Shown here: positions 15,454 to 24,599 of the stretch, one piece after another | How positions within the stretch are numbered: the stretch's first letter is position 1 | Layout: every line of letters starts with the position of its first letter | Assembly: GCF_916618745.1 (NCBI RefSeq) | Contig: NZ_OU745373.1 | Coordinates: 1,190,001-1,254,000, forward strand | Source: Cardiobacterium sp. Marseille-Q4385 | Lineage (GTDB): Bacteria; Pseudomonadota; Gammaproteobacteria; Cardiobacteriales; Cardiobacteriaceae | Direction of reading: 5' to 3' | DNA length: 64,000 bases | The notes under the pieces: model-generated | The model's database searches: none | Told to the model about the DNA's origin: nothing | Seen by the model: only the letters and a program-made list of their open reading frames with translations | Position numbers and translations under genes: made by a program

Positions 15454-17196
15454 ATGGCAACCCAACCCATCATCGTCCCCGACCTTGGGGACTTCACCAA
15501 CGTTGACATCATCGAAATCCTGGTCAAAGCCGGGGACAGCGTGAAAAAAGAAGACTCTCTTATCACCCTCGAAACCGATAAAGCCTCCATGGACGTGCCT
15601 GCCCCGGCAGACGGTGTCATTGCCACCCTGACCGTCAAAGTAGGCGACAAAGTCTCCGCCGGCGACACCATCGGCACCCTCGACATCGGCGGTGCTGCCG
15701 CCCCTGCCGCAGCCGCAGCTCCTGCTGCCGACAAACCCGCCGCTGCACCTGCCGCAGCCCCCGCAGCTGCCGCCAGCGGCCCCGAAGGCGCTGTGGATAT
15801 GCTCGTCATCGGTGCCGGCCCGGCCGGTTACTCCGCCGCCTTCCGCGCCGCCGACCTCGGCATGAAAGTCACCCTTATCGAGCGCTACCAAACCCTGGGC
15901 GGCGTCTGCCTCAACGTCGGCTGTATCCCGTCCAAAGCGCTGCTGCACGTCTGCGAAGTCGTCGAAGAAGCGCATAGCGTCGCCGGCAGCGGCATTACCT
16001 TCGAAGCGCCGAAAATCAACGTTGACAGCCTGCGCAAACACAAAGAGAGCGTCATCAACAAACTTACCGGCGGCCTCGCCGGCATGGCAAAAATGCGCAA
16101 AGTCAACGTCGTGCACGGCACCGCCAAATTTGCTACCAGCCACGAAGTTACCGTCACTGACGACAAAGGCGCGACGCAAACCATCCCCTTCAAACAATGC
16201 ATCATCGCCGCCGGTTCACGCAGCGTCAAACTGCCCTTCATGCCGCAGGATGACCGCATCATCGACTCCACCGGCGCCCTTGCCCTGCAAGACGTGCCGA
16301 AGCGCCTCCTCATCGTCGGCGGCGGCATCATCGGCCTGGAAATGGCGACCGTGTACGCCACCCTCGGCACCCAAGTGGACATCGTTGAAATGGCTGACAC
16401 CCTGATGGCAGGTGCCGACAAAGACCTCGTTAAAGTCTGGGAAAAACGCAATAACCACCGCTTCAACAACATCATGACCAGCACCAAGACCGTCGCGGCT
16501 ACCGCTGAGAAAGACGGCATCCACGTCACCTTTGAAGGCACCCAGGCACCGACCGAGCCGCAAGTGTACGACCGCGTCCTCGTCGCCGTCGGCCGCACCC
16601 CGAACGGTCACCAGCTCAACCTGGACGCAGCCGGTGTGTACGTCAACGAGCGCGGCTTCATCAAAGTGGACAAGCAAATGCGCACCACCCAGCCGCATAT
16701 CTTCGCTGTCGGCGACATCGTCGGTCAGCCGATGCTGGCGCACAAAGGCGTGCACGAAGCCCACGTCGCCGCGCAAGTCGCCGCCGGCGATGCCAACAGC
16801 TTCTTCGACGCCCGCGTCATCCCCAGCGTGGCCTACACCTCGCCGGAAGTCGCCTGGGTCGGTGTGACCGAACTGCAAGCCGCTGCGCAGAACCTCGACG
16901 TGCGCAAAGCCGTCTTCCCCTGGGCTGCCTCCGGCCGCGCCCTGGCTAACGGCTGTGACTACGGCTTCACCAAGCTCATCATCGACAAAAACACCGACCG
17001 CGTCGTTGGCGGCGCCCTCGTTGGCCCAAGTGCAGGCGACATGATCTCCGAACTGGCACTAGCCATCGAAATGGATGCCACCGTTACCGACATCGCACTG
17101 ACCATCCACCCGCACCCGACCCTCGGCGAAAGCATCGGCATGGCTGCCGAAGTGGCCGAAGGCACCTGCACCGACCTGCCGCCGCAGAAAAAATAA
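15454..17196 (+). CDS. lpdA: Dihydrolipoamide dehydrogenase with N-terminal lipoyl domain
   Basis: E3 subunit that reoxidises the lipoyl groups of 2-oxoacid dehydrogenases. Residues 1-80 form a lipoyl domain with lipoylation Lys43 in ETDKASMDVP. An Ala/Pro-rich linker (about 85-112) follows, then the E3 core with FAD motif GAGPAGYSAAF, redox GGVCLNVGCIPSK, NAD motif GGGIIGLEMATVYATLG and active-site HPHPTLGE near the C-terminus. The 580-residue fused form occurs in Neisseria and some gammaproteobacteria. No aceE or aceF is adjacent. A strong terminator follows. Confidence 0.95.
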   Translation: MATQPIIVPDLGDFTNVDIIEILVKAGDSVKKEDSLITLETDKASMDVPAPADGVIATLTVKVGDKVSAGDTIGTLDIGGAAAPAAAAAPAADKPAAAPAAAPAAAASGPEGAVDMLVIGAGPAGYSAAFRAADLGMKVTLIERYQTLGGVCLNVGCIPSKALLHVCEVVEEAHSVAGSGITFEAPKINVDSLRKHKESVINKLTGGLAGMAKMRKVNVVHGTAKFATSHEVTVTDDKGATQTIPFKQCIIAAGSRSVKLPFMPQDDRIIDSTGALALQDVPKRLLIVGGGIIGLEMATVYATLGTQVDIVEMADTLMAGADKDLVKVWEKRNNHRFNNIMTSTKTVAATAEKDGIHVTFEGTQAPTEPQVYDRVLVAVGRTPNGHQLNLDAAGVYVNERGFIKVDKQMRTTQPHIFAVGDIVGQPMLAHKGVHEAHVAAQVAAGDANSFFDARVIPSVAYTSPEVAWVGVTELQAAAQNLDVRKAVFPWAASGRALANGCDYGFTKLIIDKNTDRVVGGALVGPSAGDMISELALAIEMDATVTDIALTIHPHPTLGESIGMAAEVAEGTCTDLPPQKK

Positions 17197-17210
17197 CGCC
17201 GTGGCATAAC

Positions 17211-17237
17211 AAAAAGCCCCCATCTGGGGGCTTTTTT
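17211..17237 (+). terminator. Rho-independent terminator after lpdA
   Basis: GC-rich hairpin (AGCCCCC, loop ATCT, GGGGGCT) followed by six T, 15 bp after the lpdA stop. Confidence 0.9.
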
Positions 17238-17240
17238 GTG

Positions 17241-17325
17241 GTCAAGCGGCATCATTACTGAGCCTGCCAAGCGGGATAAACCCTGGGTTTGCGAATGGCC
17301 GCCAAGCGGAGTAATCCCGCGTTTT
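17241..17325. repeat. Three copies of the 25-bp GYCAAGCGG repeat
   Basis: Units at 17241-17265 and 17266-17290 abut exactly; a third at 17301-17325 follows a 10-bp spacer and touches the stop codon of the response regulator. Consensus: GYCAAGCGG, then about five variable bases around RTAA, then CTGGGYTT. Confidence 0.8.
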
Positions 17326-17993
17326 CACTCGCCACGCTTGGCGACGCACCAGCCGACACCGCGCACGTTTTTGATGCTGTCCGAGCCGAGTTTTTTACGC
17401 AGGCTGTGGATGAGGTAGTCGATGGCGTTGCTTTCCACTTCCTCGCCCCAGCCGTAGGTTTTGTCTTCGAGATCGCCGCGCGAGAGGATATGACCGGGGC
17501 GCTGCATCAGCGCATGCAGGATGGTGTATTCGCGTGCGGTGAGGATGGTGGCGGTGTCGCCATCCAGGCGGCGCACTTCGCGGGTGGCGGGGTTCAGGCT
17601 GAGGACGCCGTTATCCAGCAGGCTGTCAGCACTGCCGCTGCGGCGGCGCAGCACGGCGCGCATCCGCGCCAGCAGTTCCGCCATGTCGAAGGGTTTGATG
17701 AGGTAGTCATCCGCGCCGCCGTCGAGACCGCGCAGGCGGCTGTCGAGGTCATCGCGGGCGGTGAGGATGAGGATGGGCGCGGCGCTGTCGCGGCGGATGT
17801 CGGCAAGCACGTCCAACCCGTCTTTCTTCGGCAAACCGAGGTCAAGCAGGATGCAGTCGTAAGTCTCGCTGGCGGCGGCGCGGGTCGCCATCGCACCATC
17901 CCTGACCCAGTCCACGGCATAGGCGGCGTCTTTGAGGCCGGCGACGACGGCTTCGCCAATCATGCGGTCGTCTTCGGCAAGCAGGATGCGCAT
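17325..17993 (-). CDS. OmpR/QseB-family DNA-binding response regulator
   Basis: Two-component transcription regulator of 222 residues. The receiver has E7-D8-D9, phosphoacceptor D51 in CILLDLGLPKKDG, Thr in ILTARDD and Lys in YLIKPFDMAELLARMRAVLRR. The C-terminal winged helix includes LTAREYTILHALM and AIDYLIHSLRKKLG plus IKNVRGVGWC. ATG 17993 starts the receiver fold; the longer upstream frame lies inside dut. It follows dut by 7 bp, so the two are probably cotranscribed. No sensor kinase is adjacent in the window, although QseB/PmrA types usually have one. Confidence 0.9.
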   Translation of the reverse strand: MRILLAEDDRMIGEAVVAGLKDAAYAVDWVRDGAMATRAAASETYDCILLDLGLPKKDGLDVLADIRRDSAAPILILTARDDLDSRLRGLDGGADDYLIKPFDMAELLARMRAVLRRRSGSADSLLDNGVLSLNPATREVRRLDGDTATILTAREYTILHALMQRPGHILSRGDLEDKTYGWGEEVESNAIDYLIHSLRKKLGSDSIKNVRGVGWCVAKRGE

Positions 17994-18000
17994 CGCGGCC

Positions 18001-18459
18001 TCAGTGGCTGCCGGTATGGCCAAAGCCGCCGGTGCCGCGCGCGCTGGCGGCAAAGTCGCTGACGGGGTTGAGCGCCGGGCGGACGACCGGCTGGATGAGC
18101 ATTTGCGCGATGCGCTCGCCGAGGGTGATGGTGTAGGCACTGCGGCTGCGGTTCCAGAGCGGGATTTTCAGCTCGCCCTGATAGTCGCTGTCGATGAGGC
18201 CGACGAGGTTGCCAAGGACGATGCCGTGTTTGTGCCCCAATCCTGAGCGCGGCAGGATGAGGGCGCAGTAGCCGGGGTCGGCGATGTGGATGGCAAGTCC
18301 TGTGCCGATAAGCGCGCCTGCGCCTGCGTCCAGGGTGTAAGTGTCGGTGTCAAAAACGGCGCGCAGGTCCATCGCCGCGCTGCCGGCGGTGGCGTAGGCG
18401 GGCAGCGGGATGGTATCGCCGAGGCGGGGGTCGAGGATTTTCAGGTCGAGGCTGTGCAT
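18001..18459 (-). CDS. dut: Deoxyuridine 5'-triphosphate nucleotidohydrolase (dUTPase)
   Basis: Hydrolyses dUTP to dUMP and pyrophosphate, keeping uracil out of DNA and supplying dTMP synthesis. The 152-residue homotrimeric-type protein shows the conserved motifs: AAMDLRA, PRSGLGHKHG, LIDSDYQGE, ERIAQMLIQPV and the glycine-rich RGTGGFGHTG tail that closes over the substrate. The start at 18459 is preceded by AAGGAACC. It is followed at 7 bp by the response regulator. Confidence 0.96.
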   Translation of the reverse strand: MHSLDLKILDPRLGDTIPLPAYATAGSAAMDLRAVFDTDTYTLDAGAGALIGTGLAIHIADPGYCALILPRSGLGHKHGIVLGNLVGLIDSDYQGELKIPLWNRSRSAYTITLGERIAQMLIQPVVRPALNPVSDFAASARGTGGFGHTGSH

Positions 18460-18584
18460 GAGGGTTCCTTGTTCTGTAGGGGAGGGCGGCTATCTTAGCG
18501 GTTCGCAGCTTGTTTTTGCGTGCGCGAATCCGTAATCTGCGGCGCGGCGGTTCTGCCGCTGTAATCCATTTTTTTAAGGAATTC

Positions 18585-19277
18585 ATGATGAAACGTACTT
18601 TATGCACCACCCTATTTTTGGCCGCCGCGCTATCCGCTTGCGACAGTAAAAGTGATGATGGCAAGGCACAAGCGGAAAACGCTGCTGCCTCCTCTGTCGC
18701 TTCCACGCAAGAGAGTACGCCAGCAGCCAGCAGTCAGAAGATTGTGGATGTGTATCAACTGGATATTGCCGGTGTCCGCCTGGGCATGAGCTGGGATGAA
18801 GCCACAGCAGCGGTGAAGGAAAAAATGCAGTTGACGGATAAGGACATCGAGCCCGAACCATACCCGGATAAAGATGAAAAAACGGGCGAAAAAATTCCTG
18901 CGTATTTCAGTGTCAAGCATGGTCACGGTGCAGGAAACAAAATGACAGTGCGTTTCCGGCCGGATTATCTGCATGGGCAGCCGGAAAAGCGGGTGGTCTC
19001 GTCAGTTGATTATCAAAAGGAAAGAGGTGCCAAAGAAGATGGCTCCGAGATGTTCAAAGCTGCCGAGGAGAAATATGGGGAACCGGTGAGAATGACCGGG
19101 AATGAAGGCAGCGGGACGGTTTTCTATATCTGGTGTGGCGATGATTGCGGTATTGACAGCGACCCGAAGCTGTCACTCGTCAAATCAACGTTTTTTATCA
19201 ATTTGCGCCTGGATGATCCGCGCTATGAAAACGCCATCAAGGAGCAGGAACGCAAGGACAACCCGCCGAAGTTTTGA
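18585..19277 (+). CDS. Predicted lipoprotein of unknown function
   Basis: I do not recognise the family. The protein (230 residues) starts MMKRTLCTTLFLAAALSAC, a signal peptide with lipobox LSAC, so it should be lipid-anchored. A Ser/Ala/Gln-rich linker (about 25-50) follows, then a compact domain containing DIAGVRLGMSWDEA. That phrase resembles short domains in periplasmic proteins in which a helix is set by G-M-S-W/P-x-E-A. Two Cys in WCGDDCG may pair. AAGGA lies 4 bp before ATG 18585; the upstream in-frame ATG at 18510 lacks a signal peptide and is not preferred. Confidence 0.75.
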   Translation: MMKRTLCTTLFLAAALSACDSKSDDGKAQAENAAASSVASTQESTPAASSQKIVDVYQLDIAGVRLGMSWDEATAAVKEKMQLTDKDIEPEPYPDKDEKTGEKIPAYFSVKHGHGAGNKMTVRFRPDYLHGQPEKRVVSSVDYQKERGAKEDGSEMFKAAEEKYGEPVRMTGNEGSGTVFYIWCGDDCGIDSDPKLSLVKSTFFINLRLDDPRYENAIKEQERKDNPPKF

Positions 19278-19290
19278 GGGTTAGCGGCGA

Positions 19291-19319
19291 AACGGGGCGC
19301 TGCGGCGTCCCGTTTTTTT
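19291..19319 (+). terminator. Terminator after the lipoprotein gene
   Basis: Stem ACGGGGCGC pairing with GGCGTCCCGT, followed by seven T, 14 bp after the stop. Confidence 0.8.
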
Positions 19320-19342
19320 GTGCGCGAGGGCAAGGTGTTGCC

Positions 19343-19368
19343 GCTCAAGCGGGATAAAACCTGGGCTT
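19343..19368. repeat. Single 25-bp-family repeat
   Basis: GCTCAAGCGGGATAAAAC followed by CTGGGCTTG matches the 25-bp consensus. It lies between the lipoprotein and rimO 3' ends. Confidence 0.7.
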
Positions 19369-19467
19369 GCCGCTACTTACGCGGGCGCGCGAAGTGGATG
19401 GCGGCAAGGGTAGCCGGGGCATGGCGGCATGAAACCCGCCGCAGCGGGTTTTTATGACCGAAAAAGC

Positions 19468-20799
19468 TTAATACACGCTGCCGAAAAGGTCGTGGTCGTC
19501 GCTGTCGTCAATGTTCACATGGACGATGTCGCCCGCTTTTATGCCGCTGACGCCGCTGATGTGTACCACGCCGTCGATTTCCGGCGCATCGTAGGGCGTG
19601 CGGCCAATGGCGCTGTCGCTGCCCGCATCCACGCTGTCGATGATGACCGGCAGCACGTCGCCGACTTTTTCCGCGAGCAAACGCGCGCTGATTTCCGCCT
19701 GTTTTTCCATGAAGCGCTGCCGGCGTTCTTGTTTGACGGCTTCCGGCACCGCGCCGGGCAGGGCGTTCGCCGCCGCACCGTCCACCGGTGAGTAGGCGAA
19801 GCAGCCGGCGCGGTTGATGTCGGCAGCTTCAATGAAATCAAGCAATTCTTCGAAATCCGCTTCGCTCTCGCCGGGGAAGCCGACGATGAAGGTGCTGCGG
19901 ATGGCGAGATCGGGGCAAATCTCGCGCCAGCGGCGGATGCGTTCGAGGACGCGTTCGCTGTTGCCGGGGCGGCGCATCGCTTTGAGGATGGCGGGGCTGG
20001 CATGCTGGAAGGGGATGTCGAGGTAGGGCAGGATGCGGCCATCGGCCATGAGCGGGATGAGCGCGTCCACGTCCGGATAGGGATAGACGTAGTGCAGGCG
20101 CACCCAGGCATCGAGCTGGCCCAGTTCCTGCGCCAGTTCGTAGAGGCGGGTCGGCAGCATCGCGCCATTCCAGTTGTCCATTTGGTGCCGGCTGTCTGCG
20201 CCGTAGGCGGCGGTGTCCTGGGCGACGATGAGCAGTTCTTTCACGCCGTTTTTCACGAGGTTCGCCGCTTCGCGCATGACTTGCCCGATGGGGCGGCTTT
20301 GCAGGCGGCCGCGCAGGTCGGGGATGATGCAGAAGGTGCATTTGTGGTCGCAGCCTTCGGCGATTTTCAGGTAGGCATAGTGGCGCGGGGTGAGTTTGAG
20401 GCCGGAGGAGGGAATGAGGTCGAGGTGCGGGTTGTAGGGCGGCTTGGGCAGGTGTTCGTGCACCGCGCTCATCACCGATTCGTAGGCCTGCGGCCCGGTG
20501 ATGGCGAGCACGGAGGGATGCACGGCGCGGATTTTTTCCGGCTGCACGCCGAGGCAGCCGGTGACGATCACTTTGCCGTTTTCGCGGATAGCCTCACCGA
20601 TGGTCGCGAGCGATTCGGCCACGGCTTCGTTGATGAAGCCGCAGGTGTTGACGATGACGAGGTCGGCGTCGTCGTAGTTTTTGGTAATGGCGTAGCCATC
20701 GGCGCTGATTTGCGTGAGGATGCGTTCGGAATCGACCAGCGCTTTCGGGCAGCCGAGGCTGACGAAGCCGATGGTGGGTTGGTGTGGGGCCTGGTTCAT
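19468..20799 (-). CDS. rimO: Ribosomal protein S12 methylthiotransferase RimO
   Basis: Radical-SAM enzyme that adds a methylthio group to the conserved Asp of ribosomal protein S12. The N-terminal MTTase domain has GFVSLGCPKALVDSE, NTCGFI and VTGCLG (three Cys for the auxiliary cluster). The radical-SAM motif CDHKCTFC follows, then a C-terminal TRAM domain. The PKALVDSE signature separates RimO from MiaB. Length 443 residues, as expected. It stands alone on the minus strand. Confidence 0.95.
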   Translation of the reverse strand: MNQAPHQPTIGFVSLGCPKALVDSERILTQISADGYAITKNYDDADLVIVNTCGFINEAVAESLATIGEAIRENGKVIVTGCLGVQPEKIRAVHPSVLAITGPQAYESVMSAVHEHLPKPPYNPHLDLIPSSGLKLTPRHYAYLKIAEGCDHKCTFCIIPDLRGRLQSRPIGQVMREAANLVKNGVKELLIVAQDTAAYGADSRHQMDNWNGAMLPTRLYELAQELGQLDAWVRLHYVYPYPDVDALIPLMADGRILPYLDIPFQHASPAILKAMRRPGNSERVLERIRRWREICPDLAIRSTFIVGFPGESEADFEELLDFIEAADINRAGCFAYSPVDGAAANALPGAVPEAVKQERRQRFMEKQAEISARLLAEKVGDVLPVIIDSVDAGSDSAIGRTPYDAPEIDGVVHISGVSGIKAGDIVHVNIDDSDDHDLFGSVY

Positions 20800-20916
20800 G
20801 ATGATGGTGTCGTTGTAAAAAAGGGCGGCGATTGTAGCGGTTTCGCCGCGAATCCCCTACAAAAGGAAAGCGCTCCCGGTAGCAAGGGGCTTGGCGACAC
20901 GAATGTTTGCCCTGGC

Positions 20917-20942
20917 CATCCGCTAGGCGGGATAAAATCCGG
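20917..20942. repeat. Single 25-bp-family repeat upstream of the exporter operon
   Basis: CCGCTAGGCGGGATAAAATCC followed by GGCCT resembles the 25-bp consensus and ends about 35 bp before the exporter start, overlapping its likely promoter region. Confidence 0.55.
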
Positions 20943-20977
20943 CCTCACCACCGCCCAATCACGCAAGTAATCCGATT

Positions 20978-23365
20978 ATGCCCCGCGCCCTTTTCCCCCT
21001 CATCCTCAGCCTTCTCGCCGCGCTGTTCCTCTTGATGCGCGCGCCTTTCGCCGCCAGCGACATGGACGCGCTGTTGCCGCCTGATGCCGCCCTGCCCGCG
21101 CGGGAGCAGGCTTTGTTGCAGGCGGCAGAGATGGCGCAGGGGCGGCAGTTGCTGCTGCTCGTCGGTGCCGACGTACCGCTGCCCGCCGCGCAGGCCGTCG
21201 TCCGCGACTGGCAGGCCAGCGGTCTCGTTGCTGATATCGCCATTGCGCGCACGCCGCCACTGGACGAACTGCGCGCGGCTTTTTTCCAGCGCGGCTTCCT
21301 CGCCCTGCCGCCCGCCGCGCGGCAACAGTTGCACAACGACCCTGCCGCGTATTTCGCCGCCCGCGCCGCCGATCTGGCCAACCCGTTCGCCGTCGCCATG
21401 CTGCCGCCGCAGGAGGACTGGCTAGGTTTCAGCCGCTTCCTGCCCGCACCGCTCGCCGCGCACTGGCAGGCCGATGGCGCGGGCTATCTCGTGCGCGAGG
21501 CAGACGGCAGACGCTGGTTGCTCATCCGCGCCACCCTCGCTGACGCACCAAATATTCTCGGCGAGGCGCGCCTCATCCCGCTGATTGAGCACAGCGCGGC
21601 ACAAGCCGCCGCGCAGGGTGCCATCCTGCATGTAGCCGGCACGGCGGTGTTTGCCGCCAGCAGCCGGCAGGCGGGCGAAGCGGAAGGGCGCTGGATGTCC
21701 GCCCTCGGCGCGACGCTGACCCTGCTCCTCGCCGGCGTCGTCTTCCGCCGCGCGCGCGTGCTGCTCATCGCCCTGCCGCTCGCCTGCGGCCTTGTCTGCG
21801 GCCTCGCTGCCGTGGTCGCGCTATGCGGCAGCGTGCATCTGCTGACGCTGGTTATCGGCAGCAGCCTCATCGGCCTTCTCCTTGATTTCCCACTGCACTG
21901 GCTCGGCAAAAGTACCGCGCCGGACTGGCAGGCGGAGGGCGCCCTTGCCGCGCTGCGCCGTCCGTTCCTGATCAGCCTGCTGATAACGCTGGCCGGTTAC
22001 GCCTTTTTGCTGGCAACGCCCTTGCCCATCCTGCGGCAAAGCGCGGTGTTCGCCCTCGCCGCCCTGCCGATCGCCTGGCTGACGACGCTGTGGACGCTGC
22101 CGCCGCTTTTCCGCCGCTTCCGCCCGCGCGCGAACCCCGCCTTTGGCCGCCTCGCCGGCATCTTGCTGCGCGGCAGCCGCGCCCTGCGCCGCCGGGTGCT
22201 GCTTATCCCTGCCATCGCCTTGCTGGCCGTTGGCCTGTGGCACAGCGACTGGCAGGACGATATCCGCCAGTGGGTCGCCCTGCCGCCGCAATGGTTGCAA
22301 CAGGCGGCGGAGGTGGCGCGTATCAGCGGGGTCGAACCTGCCGCGCAGCAATACCTGCTGTACGCGACGGACGAAGACGCGCTACTGCGTCTTGATGCGG
22401 CGCTGGCGGCGCGGCTTGATGCCGCCAAAGCGGCAGGTGCAGTGCAGGATTACAGCGCCATCAGCCAGTGGGTGTGGACGAAGGACGTACAGGCGGCGAC
22501 CCTTGACGATTTGTACGACCTCGCCGCCAAACCGGCGGCGTGGCAGGCGCTGACCGACCTCGGCATCCCCGCCGACAATATCCGCGACGCGCTGCAACGC
22601 GCCCGCCCCTCCGCCCCGCAAGGCATCGCCGCACAGCTCGACAACCCGATCGCCGCACGCTGGCAGGGGCATTACCTGGGGCGGCCCTGTGCACCGCCCG
22701 CGCCAAGCGATGCAGGCCCAAGCGACGTAGGGTGGGCCTTGGCCCACCGTTCACCCGATGACGACGGCGTACAACGACAACCGATGACGACCGACGACTG
22801 CCCCGTTTATACCCGCATCACCCTCTACGGCGTGCGCGACAGCGCCGCCCTCGCCACCCTGGCCGACGGCGACGCCATCCGCTACCACGACCGCCGCGCC
22901 CGCCTGAATACCCTGTTCGGCGCGACGCGCAGCGAGGCGCTATGGCTGAAACTCGCCTCCTACCTTGTCGCCTGGGGCATTTTGCGCGCAGCCGGCTTTA
23001 ACCGCCGCGACAGCCTGAGCATCCTCGCCGTGCCGCTTGCCGCTGCCATCGCCACCGTCGCCCTGTTGCGCGCGCTTGCCATCCCCATCAGCCTTTTCGC
23101 CGCCTTCGGCCTGCTGCTCATCAGCGCCATCGGCGTGGACTACGCCGTGTACGCCAAAAGCGGCGGCGCGCCTGCCGCCATACGCTATCGCGGCATGCTG
23201 CTCGCCGCTTTGACCACTATAACCAGCTTCGGTATTCTTGCCCTGTCCGCAACCCCGGCGGTTGCCGCCTTCGGCGCCACGGTCGCCATCGGCATCGCCC
23301 TCTCGCTGACCTTCGCCACCTGGCTCTTCCCACCCACCACCAAGGAACCCCATGGAAACCCGTGA
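20978..23365 (+). CDS. MMPL/RND-type exporter, aryl-polyene-cluster-like
   Basis: Inner-membrane transporter of 795 residues with the MMPL layout: TM1, a long periplasmic domain (about 25-240), five clustered TMs (about 245-375), a second TM plus loop (about 405-650), and a final TM cluster (about 660-785). Motifs SSLIGLLLDFPLHWL and SAIGVDYAVY are the duplicated TM4-like signatures. This family exports lipid-like products such as aryl polyenes. It opens a three-gene operon, overlapping the FAD oxidoreductase by 14 bp. The second loop contains an odd PS-D-rich insertion (about 578-600) formed from repeat DNA, including a REP-like palindrome at 22726-22749. Confidence 0.85.
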   Translation: MPRALFPLILSLLAALFLLMRAPFAASDMDALLPPDAALPAREQALLQAAEMAQGRQLLLLVGADVPLPAAQAVVRDWQASGLVADIAIARTPPLDELRAAFFQRGFLALPPAARQQLHNDPAAYFAARAADLANPFAVAMLPPQEDWLGFSRFLPAPLAAHWQADGAGYLVREADGRRWLLIRATLADAPNILGEARLIPLIEHSAAQAAAQGAILHVAGTAVFAASSRQAGEAEGRWMSALGATLTLLLAGVVFRRARVLLIALPLACGLVCGLAAVVALCGSVHLLTLVIGSSLIGLLLDFPLHWLGKSTAPDWQAEGALAALRRPFLISLLITLAGYAFLLATPLPILRQSAVFALAALPIAWLTTLWTLPPLFRRFRPRANPAFGRLAGILLRGSRALRRRVLLIPAIALLAVGLWHSDWQDDIRQWVALPPQWLQQAAEVARISGVEPAAQQYLLYATDEDALLRLDAALAARLDAAKAAGAVQDYSAISQWVWTKDVQAATLDDLYDLAAKPAAWQALTDLGIPADNIRDALQRARPSAPQGIAAQLDNPIAARWQGHYLGRPCAPPAPSDAGPSDVGWALAHRSPDDDGVQRQPMTTDDCPVYTRITLYGVRDSAALATLADGDAIRYHDRRARLNTLFGATRSEALWLKLASYLVAWGILRAAGFNRRDSLSILAVPLAAAIATVALLRALAIPISLFAAFGLLLISAIGVDYAVYAKSGGAPAAIRYRGMLLAALTTITSFGILALSATPAVAAFGATVAIGIALSLTFATWLFPPTTKEPHGNP
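22726..22749. repeat. REP-like 24-bp palindrome inside the exporter CDS
   Basis: Begins CGTAGGGTGG and ends GGCCCACCG. It is identical, in inverse orientation, to the intergenic copy at 25262-25285. It is translated in frame within the second periplasmic loop (GWALAHRS region). Confidence 0.85.
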
Positions 23366-24599
23366 CATCCTCATCATCGGCGGCGGCCCCTCCGGCGCCG
23401 TCGCTGCCGCCCTGCTGCGCCAGCAAAACTTCAACGTCCTCATCCTCGAAAAAAGCCACTTCCCGCGCTTCGTCATCGGCGAAAGCCTGCTGCCCGCCTG
23501 CATGGAAGTGCTGAGTGAGGCAAAGATGACCGCCGCCGTACAGCGCGCCGCTGCCAACCGCGCCTTCCAGATGAAAAACGGCGCCGCCTTCACCTGGGGC
23601 GAGCGCTACACCGCCTTCGACTTCACCCAGAAATACACCGCCGGCCCCGGCGTCACCTACCAGGTCAAACGCGCCGATTTCGACCAGGTGCTGCTTGAAG
23701 AAGCCGGCAAACAGGGCGCAGAAATCCGCTTCGGCCACGAAGTCACCGCCTACCACGACACCGGCGACGGCGCGGAAGTTACCGTGCAGGCAGAAGACGG
23801 CAACCGCTACACCGTGCACGCCCACTTCGTGCTCGATGCCAGCGGTTATGGCCGCGTCCTGCCGCGCCTCCTTGACCTCGAACGCCCGTCCGTGCTGCCG
23901 GAACGTATGGCCGTCTTTACCCACATCAAAGACCACATCACAGACCCCGCCTACGACCGCAACAAAATCCTCATTTCCACCCCGACCCAACTGCGGGACG
24001 TGTGGCTGTGGCTCATCCCCTTCGCCGACGGCACCGCCTCCATCGGCGTGGTCGGCGAACCGGCGCGTCTTGCCGCGCTTGGCGCTGATAATGAAAGCAT
24101 CCTCAAAACGGCCGCTGCCGATGTACCGTTGCTCACCCGCTTCCTGAAAGACGCCAACTGGGATAACGGCATGCCGATACGCAGCATTCGCGGCTATTCG
24201 GCCAACGTCAGCACCCTCTACGGCGACCACTACGCCCTGCTGGGGAACGCCAGCGAATTTCTGGATCCCGTCTTTTCCTCCGGCGTCACCGTGGCGCTCG
24301 TGTCGGCGCAACTCGCCGCCCAGGCCGTTACCCGCACCTTGCGCAATGAGGCGGTGGACTGGGCCCAGGATTACGCCGCCAAACTCACCATCGGCGTGGA
24401 AGCGTTCAAAACCTACGTCCTCGGCTGGTACGACGGCAGCTTCCAGGATGTCATCTACGCCAGCGACGATAACCCTGACATCCGCGCCATGATCTGCGCC
24501 ATCCTCGCCGGCTATGCCTGGGATACGACCAACCCCTACGTCGCAAAACCCGCGCGCCGCCTCGCCGCCCTGGCTGAAACCGTGCGTGGACGGGTATGA
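23352..24599 (+). CDS. FAD-dependent oxidoreductase / tryptophan-halogenase-like flavoprotein
   Basis: A flavin monooxygenase-fold protein of 415 residues. FAD motif DILIIGGGPSGAVAAALLRQ, then the substrate-side KSHFPRFVIGESLLPA signature of the geranylgeranyl-reductase/halogenase superfamily, and a C-terminal FLDPVFSSGVTVALVSA (second FAD motif). The halogenase W-x-W-x-I-P motif appears only approximately as WLWLIPF. Enzymes of this kind accompany MMPL exporters in aryl-polyene and flexirubin clusters, where their exact reaction is not firmly established. It is cotranscribed with the exporter and overlaps the next gene by 4 bp. Confidence 0.85.
   Translation: METRDILIIGGGPSGAVAAALLRQQNFNVLILEKSHFPRFVIGESLLPACMEVLSEAKMTAAVQRAAANRAFQMKNGAAFTWGERYTAFDFTQKYTAGPGVTYQVKRADFDQVLLEEAGKQGAEIRFGHEVTAYHDTGDGAEVTVQAEDGNRYTVHAHFVLDASGYGRVLPRLLDLERPSVLPERMAVFTHIKDHITDPAYDRNKILISTPTQLRDVWLWLIPFADGTASIGVVGEPARLAALGADNESILKTAAADVPLLTRFLKDANWDNGMPIRSIRGYSANVSTLYGDHYALLGNASEFLDPVFSSGVTVALVSAQLAAQAVTRTLRNEAVDWAQDYAAKLTIGVEAFKTYVLGWYDGSFQDVIYASDDNPDIRAMICAILAGYAWDTTNPYVAKPARRLAALAETVRGRV

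Noticed and set aside
17241..17325. CRISPR array
   Set aside because: Repeat units abut without unique spacers of constant length, and no cas gene is present; better described as a 25-bp tandem repeat family.
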